A stretch of 64,000 bases of DNA from Stutzerimonas stutzeri. GTDB taxonomy: Bacteria; Pseudomonadota; Gammaproteobacteria; Pseudomonadales; Pseudomonadaceae. The notes beneath the pieces are model-generated. The model was not told the origin of the DNA. It did not search any database and saw nothing but the letters and a program-made list of their open reading frames with translations. Position numbers and translations under genes: made by a program. Of this stretch, positions 59,764-64,000 are shown in pieces. Numbering within the stretch: position 1 is the stretch's first letter; each line of letters opens with the position of its first letter. The stretch is taken from assembly GCF_015291885.1 (NCBI RefSeq), contig NZ_CP036186.1, forward strand, positions 3,127,001-3,191,000, given 5' to 3'.

Positions 59764-61539
59764 ATGCAATTGACCAGCTCGCGACGCACCTTCGTCAAAA
59801 GTCTGGCTGCCGGCGGCGCCGTCGCAGGCCTCGGGCTGTGGCAACAGCCCGTATGGGCGCTGACCAGCGCGGGGCAGCCGACGGTGCTTAGCGGCACCGA
59901 TTTCGACCTCACCATCGATTCCTTGAGCGTGGATTTCACTGGCAAGCGCCGCACAGGCATGGCCATCAACGGCAGCATCCCCGGCCCGCTGCTGCGCTGG
60001 CGCGAGGGTGAAACCGTGACCCTGCGCGTGCGCAACCGCCTGCCCCACGACACCTCGATCCACTGGCACGGCATTCTGTTGCCGGCCAACATGGACGGCG
60101 TGCCCGGCTTCAGTTTCGCCGGCATCGCCCCGGACGGCATGTACGAGTACCGCTTCAAGGTTATCCAGAGCGGCACTTACTGGTACCACAGCCATTCCGG
60201 CTTCCAGGAACAACTGGGCGTCTATGGCGCGCTGATCATCGATCCCAAGGAACCCGACCCATTCAGCTACGACCGCGACTATGTGGTGTTCCTCTCCGAC
60301 TGGACCGACGAAAGCCCGGCGCGGGTATTGGCCAAGCTGAAGAAGCGCTCGGACTACTACAACCAGGGCCGACGCACGCTTGGCGATTTCATCAATGACG
60401 TCGCCGACAAAGGATGGAGCGACACCGTCAGTGATCGCTGGGCCTGGGCAAAGATGAACATGTCGCCGACCGATCTGGCCGATATCAGCGGCGCCACCTA
60501 CACCTACCTGCTCAATGGCCAGGCGCCGGACGGCAACTGGACCGGGCTGTTCCAGCCGGGCGAGCGCATCCGCCTGCGCCTGATCAACGGCTCGGCGATG
60601 AGTTATTTCGACTTTCGCATCCCCGGCCTCAAGCTCACCGTCGTCGCCGCTGACGGGCAGAACGTCGAACCGGTGCAGGTGGACGAAGTGCGCCTGGCCG
60701 TGGCGGAAACTCTCGATGTCATCGTCGAACCGGACGGCAGCCAGAACGCCTACACCCTGTTCGCCCAGGCCATGGACCGCAGCGGCTACGCACGCGGCAC
60801 CCTGGCCGTGCGCGATGGCTTGCAGGCGCCGGTGCCCGAGCCAGATCCGCGCCCCGAACTGACTATGGAGGACATGGGCCACGGCGATCATTCAGCCCAT
60901 GGTCAGGCTGCAGCGGCATCCGCGCAGGGTCATGACGCCCATGCCGGGCATGGCGCGATGGACCACGGCCAGATGGACCACGCCGCCATGGGCCACGGTT
61001 CGCACGGCGCTGGCATGCAAGCGCATCCGGCCAGCGAAACAGGCAATCCACTGGTGGACATGCAGACCATGATGCCCGTGCCCAAGCTGGACGACCCGGG
61101 CATCGGCCTGCGTAACAACGGCCGCCGCGTGCTGACCTATGCCGACCTGCGCAGCGCCTTCGCCGACCCGGACGGCCGCGAGCCGATGCGCACCATCGAA
61201 CTGCACCTGACCGGGCATATGGAACGCTTCGCCTGGTCGTTCGACGGCATTCCCTTCGCCGACGCTGAGCCAATCCGCCTGAAATATGGCGAGCGGGTGC
61301 GCTTCGTGCTGGTCAACGACACCATGATGCACCACCCCATCCACCTGCACGGGCTGTGGAGCGACCTGGAGGACGAACACGGCAATTTCCAGGTGCGCAA
61401 GCACACCATCGACATGCCACCGGGTTCGAAACGCAGCTATCGCGTCACCGCCGACGCCCTCGGGCGCTGGGCCTATCACTGCCACATGCTGATGCACATG
61501 GACCTCGGGATGTTCCGCGAAGTCCGCGTAGAAGAATGA
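59764..61539 (+). CDS. copA: Copper resistance multicopper oxidase CopA
   Basis: A 591-residue periplasmic oxidase exported by Tat (SRRTFVKSLAAGGAVAGLGL, twin Arg at 7-8). Copper sites are HWHGILLP, WYHSHSGFQ, HPIHLHGLW and the type-1/T3 motif HCHMLMHMDLGMF. A Met/His-rich insertion (MDHGQMDHAAMGHGSHG near 399-415) is typical of PcoA/CopA. It oxidises Cu(I) to the less toxic Cu(II). It heads an operon with the Met/His-rich peptide, copB and a cytochrome, and the stop is overlapped by an ATG (ATGA). Confidence 0.97.
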   Translation: MQLTSSRRTFVKSLAAGGAVAGLGLWQQPVWALTSAGQPTVLSGTDFDLTIDSLSVDFTGKRRTGMAINGSIPGPLLRWREGETVTLRVRNRLPHDTSIHWHGILLPANMDGVPGFSFAGIAPDGMYEYRFKVIQSGTYWYHSHSGFQEQLGVYGALIIDPKEPDPFSYDRDYVVFLSDWTDESPARVLAKLKKRSDYYNQGRRTLGDFINDVADKGWSDTVSDRWAWAKMNMSPTDLADISGATYTYLLNGQAPDGNWTGLFQPGERIRLRLINGSAMSYFDFRIPGLKLTVVAADGQNVEPVQVDEVRLAVAETLDVIVEPDGSQNAYTLFAQAMDRSGYARGTLAVRDGLQAPVPEPDPRPELTMEDMGHGDHSAHGQAAAASAQGHDAHAGHGAMDHGQMDHAAMGHGSHGAGMQAHPASETGNPLVDMQTMMPVPKLDDPGIGLRNNGRRVLTYADLRSAFADPDGREPMRTIELHLTGHMERFAWSFDGIPFADAEPIRLKYGERVRFVLVNDTMMHHPIHLHGLWSDLEDEHGNFQVRKHTIDMPPGSKRSYRVTADALGRWAYHCHMLMHMDLGMFREVRVEE

Positions 61540-61550
61540 CGGAGAAGCCT

Positions 61551-61871
61551 ATGAACACGATCAAACAGCACGCCCTGCTCGCCTTCGGCCTGACTGCCGC
61601 TCTCAGCCTCAACGCCGCCCACGCGCAGAGCGAGCACGACGGTCATCATCCCGCCGATGCGCCAACCGAACAGGCCGCGCCGCAGGCCAGCCAACCCCAG
61701 CCCGGGCAACAACAGGGCGGCATGATGCAGGGCATGGATCACGACAAGATGCAGGACATGCACGACCAGCACATGGGTTCCGGCCATATGGATCATGGCA
61801 GCATGGGCAACGGAAAGATGCAGAAGGACATGCCAAAGGGCTCCGAGCAAGGCAAGCCGCATGATCACTAA
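61551..61871 (+). CDS. Met/His-rich periplasmic copper-binding protein
   Basis: A 106-residue exported protein with a signal peptide ([25 protein letters not shown]). The mature part is very rich in His, Met, Asp and Gln, with [20 protein letters not shown] near 65-84. These motifs are expected to bind copper. The start at 61551 has GGAG 6 nt upstream. An in-frame ATG at 61536 overlaps the copA stop. It overlaps copB by 11 nt. It resembles small Cu-binding proteins in other cop clusters, but no family is assigned. Confidence 0.85.
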   Translation: MNTIKQHALLAFGLTAALSLNAAHAQSEHDGHHPADAPTEQAAPQASQPQPGQQQGGMMQGMDHDKMQDMHDQHMGSGHMDHGSMGNGKMQKDMPKGSEQGKPHDH

Positions 61872-62790
61872 GACACTGCCCGTCGCCATCGCCCTCGCAC
61901 TGGCTGCGACGGCAAGCCACGCGCAGCAGGCCATGGATCATTCCGGACACGGCGGGCACGCTGAGCCAGCGGACTACAGCCAGATGAACCATGGCGACAT
62001 GGATCACGGCGATCACGGCAGCATGGATCACAGTTCAATGGCTCACCCACCGGCTACCAGCGTTGCCCCCGGACAGGAGCCTCGCACGCCAATCCCTGCG
62101 ATCAGCGATGCAGACCGCGTCGCGGCATTTCCAAATCTGCCGCCCCACCATATGCATCAGGGCGGCAGCAACTTCTTCTTCCTCGCCGATCAGCTGGAAT
62201 GGCAGGACGCCGATGAAGGCAGCACCCTGGCCTGGGATATTTCCGGCTGGTATGGCGGCGATATCGACCGTCTGGCCTTCCGCTCCGAAGGCGAGCGCAC
62301 CAATGGCCATACCGAGGAGGCCGAGCTGCAGCTGCTCTGGAGCCACGCAATTGGTCCGTGGTGGGAAACCGTCGCTGGCGTGCGCCAGGACTTCAAGCCT
62401 GGCTCACCGCAGACCTGGGCAGCCTTTGGCGTGCAAGGCATGCCGCTGTTCGGTCTGGAAACCGAAGCCACGGCATTCCTTGGCGAGGGCGGCCAGACTG
62501 CGCTGCGCCTGGAGGCCGAATACGACATCCTGCTGACCCAGCGCTGGGTGCTACAGCCAACCGCGGAGCTGAACCTGCACGGGCGCAACGACAAGGCGCG
62601 CGGCGTCGGCTCCGGTCTCAGCGACGCCAGCGTAGGGTTGCGCCTGCGTTACGAGATCAACCGCCAGTTTGCACCTTACGTCGGCGTCAGCTGGGGTCGT
62701 GCCTACGGCAACACCGCCGATCTGCTGCGTGCCGATGACGAAGACATCAGCGAGGCGAAGCTGGTAGCCGGTATTCGCTTCTGGTTCTGA
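61861..62790 (+). CDS. copB: Outer-membrane copper resistance protein CopB
   Basis: A 309-residue protein with a signal peptide ([21 protein letters not shown]). A Met/His-rich N-terminal segment ([19 protein letters not shown] near 42-60) leads into an antiparallel beta-barrel that ends in the BAM-type aromatic IRFWF. CopB binds or exports copper across the outer membrane. It follows the small Met/His protein with an overlapping start and stands 4 bp before the cytochrome gene. Confidence 0.95.
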   Translation: MITKTLPVAIALALAATASHAQQAMDHSGHGGHAEPADYSQMNHGDMDHGDHGSMDHSSMAHPPATSVAPGQEPRTPIPAISDADRVAAFPNLPPHHMHQGGSNFFFLADQLEWQDADEGSTLAWDISGWYGGDIDRLAFRSEGERTNGHTEEAELQLLWSHAIGPWWETVAGVRQDFKPGSPQTWAAFGVQGMPLFGLETEATAFLGEGGQTALRLEAEYDILLTQRWVLQPTAELNLHGRNDKARGVGSGLSDASVGLRLRYEINRQFAPYVGVSWGRAYGNTADLLRADDEDISEAKLVAGIRFWF

Positions 62791-62794
62791 GCCT

Positions 62795-63487
62795 ATGAAA
62801 ACAACACTCAAGACCCTCGTCCTGAGCGGCGCGGTAATCGCCGTGGCCGGTGCAGGGGTGCTGTACTCCGGCGTGATCAGTGTCGCCGCCGACGAGCCGC
62901 ATTCGCGGGCGATCGAGGCTCTTCTCGAATTCACCCGCGAGCGCTCGATTGCGGTGCGTGCCGGTGAAATCAAGGTACCGAGCCTCGACGATGAGGCACT
63001 GATCCGTTCGGGCGCAGGCAACTACCACGCCATGTGCATTGGCTGTCACCTGGCACCGGAGATGAACGCCACTGAACTGAGCGAAAGCCTCTACCCCGCT
63101 CCGCCGAACCTGGCAAAGCAAGGTACCGGCGGTGATCCGGGCGCAACGTTCTGGGTCATCAAGCACGGCATCAAAGCGACCGGCATGCCGGCCTGGGGCA
63201 AGAGCATGGGCGACGAATACATCTGGGGCATGGTCGCCTTCATCGAGCAGATGCCGCAGCTTGATGGGCCGCAGTATCGGTCGCTGGTCGCCGCAAGTGA
63301 CGGCCACCAGCACGGCGGCGGTGAATCGGACATGCACGATCACAGCGGCCAGCACTCCAGTCCTGCCGCTGCCCAGACGCCCGCGTCAGCCGAAGGCGAT
63401 CACCACGGCACGCTCGACCACCACCGGCCAGCAACGCCAGAAGCTGACGTACACCACCACCCCGACGGCAGCCGCCACGTACATTGA
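62795..63487 (+). CDS. Monohaem cytochrome c with His-rich tail
   Basis: A 230-residue periplasmic or anchored cytochrome c. The haem motif CIGCH is at residues 81-85 and the axial Met131 lies in TGMPAWG. An uncleaved or signal-type hydrophobic N-terminus (about 10-30) is present. The last approximately 65 residues are a His/Asp-rich tail with HHHPDG near the end, unusual for cytochromes and suggesting metal binding. It is the fourth gene of the cop operon, 4 bp after copB. Confidence 0.9.
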   Translation: MKTTLKTLVLSGAVIAVAGAGVLYSGVISVAADEPHSRAIEALLEFTRERSIAVRAGEIKVPSLDDEALIRSGAGNYHAMCIGCHLAPEMNATELSESLYPAPPNLAKQGTGGDPGATFWVIKHGIKATGMPAWGKSMGDEYIWGMVAFIEQMPQLDGPQYRSLVAASDGHQHGGGESDMHDHSGQHSSPAAAQTPASAEGDHHGTLDHHRPATPEADVHHHPDGSRHVH

Positions 63488-63532
63488 GCCTTGGCGCCGT
63501 CTGAACGCTGGCCTGCGATCAAAGGGCTCGCC

Positions 63533-64000
63533 TCAGCGCTTCGCCTCGATCCGCCCGACGCGCTCTAGCCACTCGGTCTCAAGCCGGTTCTGATCGATAT
63601 CCATATGCAGCGCCTCCATAGCCTCCCGATGGCGGTCGATCTCGGCGACCGAATCGCTGACGCCGCTGGAGTTGCCATCGAGCTGGTGCATCTGGGTCAA
63701 ACCCAGGTGATAGAAGCGCAGCAACTTCATTGCGTCTGCATCGCCCGCGCTTACGCCTGCCTTGACCTGGTGCATCATGTTGGTCACGCGCATCAGGCTG
63801 CGCTTGAGCTGCCAGCCGTATACCGCGGAGGCCATCCAGGCCTGTTGCCAATACAGCGACCTGACCAGGCCAATGGTCAGCACCAGCCCGGCAATCACCC
63901 CGCCGATGTTCAGCCGCAGGTTGTCGCCGCCCGGCTCACCAAACAACATCACGGCGAGCGTCGCCAATCCCATGGCGAGCGCCGCAAAGGTGGCAACGAC
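63533..64000 (-). CDS. DUF3087 membrane protein, N-terminus beyond window
   Basis: A 155-residue C-terminal part is in the window. The frame continues past the ATG at 63971-63973 to the right edge with hydrophobic residues (VVATFAALA), so the true start lies outside. Two hydrophobic helices (about MGLATLAVMLF and GGVIAGLVLTIGL) are followed by a helical cytosolic domain with LRFYHLGLTQMHQLDGNSS. This matches DUF3087. The function is unknown. It converges with the cytochrome gene. Confidence 0.8.
   Translation of the reverse strand, partial: VVATFAALAMGLATLAVMLFGEPGGDNLRLNIGGVIAGLVLTIGLVRSLYWQQAWMASAVYGWQLKRSLMRVTNMMHQVKAGVSAGDADAMKLLRFYHLGLTQMHQLDGNSSGVSDSVAEIDRHREAMEALHMDIDQNRLETEWLERVGRIEAKR

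Overview
The window looks like chromosomal DNA of a high-GC gammaproteobacterium of the Pseudomonas/Stutzerimonas group. The order mazG-relA-rlmD-cysM ... gacS, the order dapE-rlmA-small protein-cold shock gene, and the order dsbG-tlpA-dsbD/two-component pair all resemble Pseudomonas (compared from memory). Dispersed REP palindromes built on GGTGGGTTTCAGCCCACC also fit. No rRNA, tRNA, CRISPR array, prophage or insertion sequence was seen.

Layout. 0.3-6.8 kb: a four-gene DNA-repair cassette (metallo-beta-lactamase exonuclease, ATP-dependent ligase, Lhr-Core helicase, PdeM phosphoesterase). 6.8-15.7 kb: minus-strand housekeeping and stringent-response genes (DUF2058, mazG, relA, rlmD, cysM, argP) and a divergent TRIC-type channel. 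15.8-19.0 kb: gacS, the global sensor kinase gene, broken by an exact 434-bp tandem duplication that shifts the frame. 19.1-32.4 kb: mnmC, a haem-binding DUF3365 protein, a TauE exporter, three LysR regulators in all (with argP), a DEAD-box helicase, ppiA, and several small exported proteins ending in a porin. 32.8-40.2 kb: tcdA, dapE-rlmA, a cold shock gene and a GldA/F/G-like ABC operon. 40.5-44.4 kb: an accessory stretch that starts AT-rich, with two GNAT acetyltransferases, small membrane proteins, a class D beta-lactamase and a methyltransferase. 44.4-50.8 kb: katG, plsB, a GNAT and a DUF4197 protein. 51.1-63.5 kb: a copper and thiol-redox region. The last gene runs off the right edge.

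The copper/redox region is the most coherent module. A dsbD-tlpA-dsbG operon supplies reducing power and disulfide isomerisation in the periplasm, and it diverges from its likely two-component system (DsbRS-like). Tail to tail with that lies copRS, followed by a divergent HMA metallochaperone and DUF411 gene, then copA, a Met/His-rich peptide, copB and a His-rich cytochrome c. Two perfect matches to the Pseudomonas CopR motif CTGACA-N5-GTAAT sit in front of the chaperone gene and copA. A TTAA-N7-TTAA direct repeat sits between dsbD and its regulator.

The most striking observation is the gacS duplication. It is exact, out of frame and flanked by only 2 bp of junction homology, and precise loss of one copy would restore a full-length GacS of about 918 residues. 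A reversible internal duplication of the gacS orthologue pheN is known to drive phenotypic switching in Pseudomonas tolaasii, so this may be the phase-OFF state of a Gac switch, although an assembly artefact must be excluded first.
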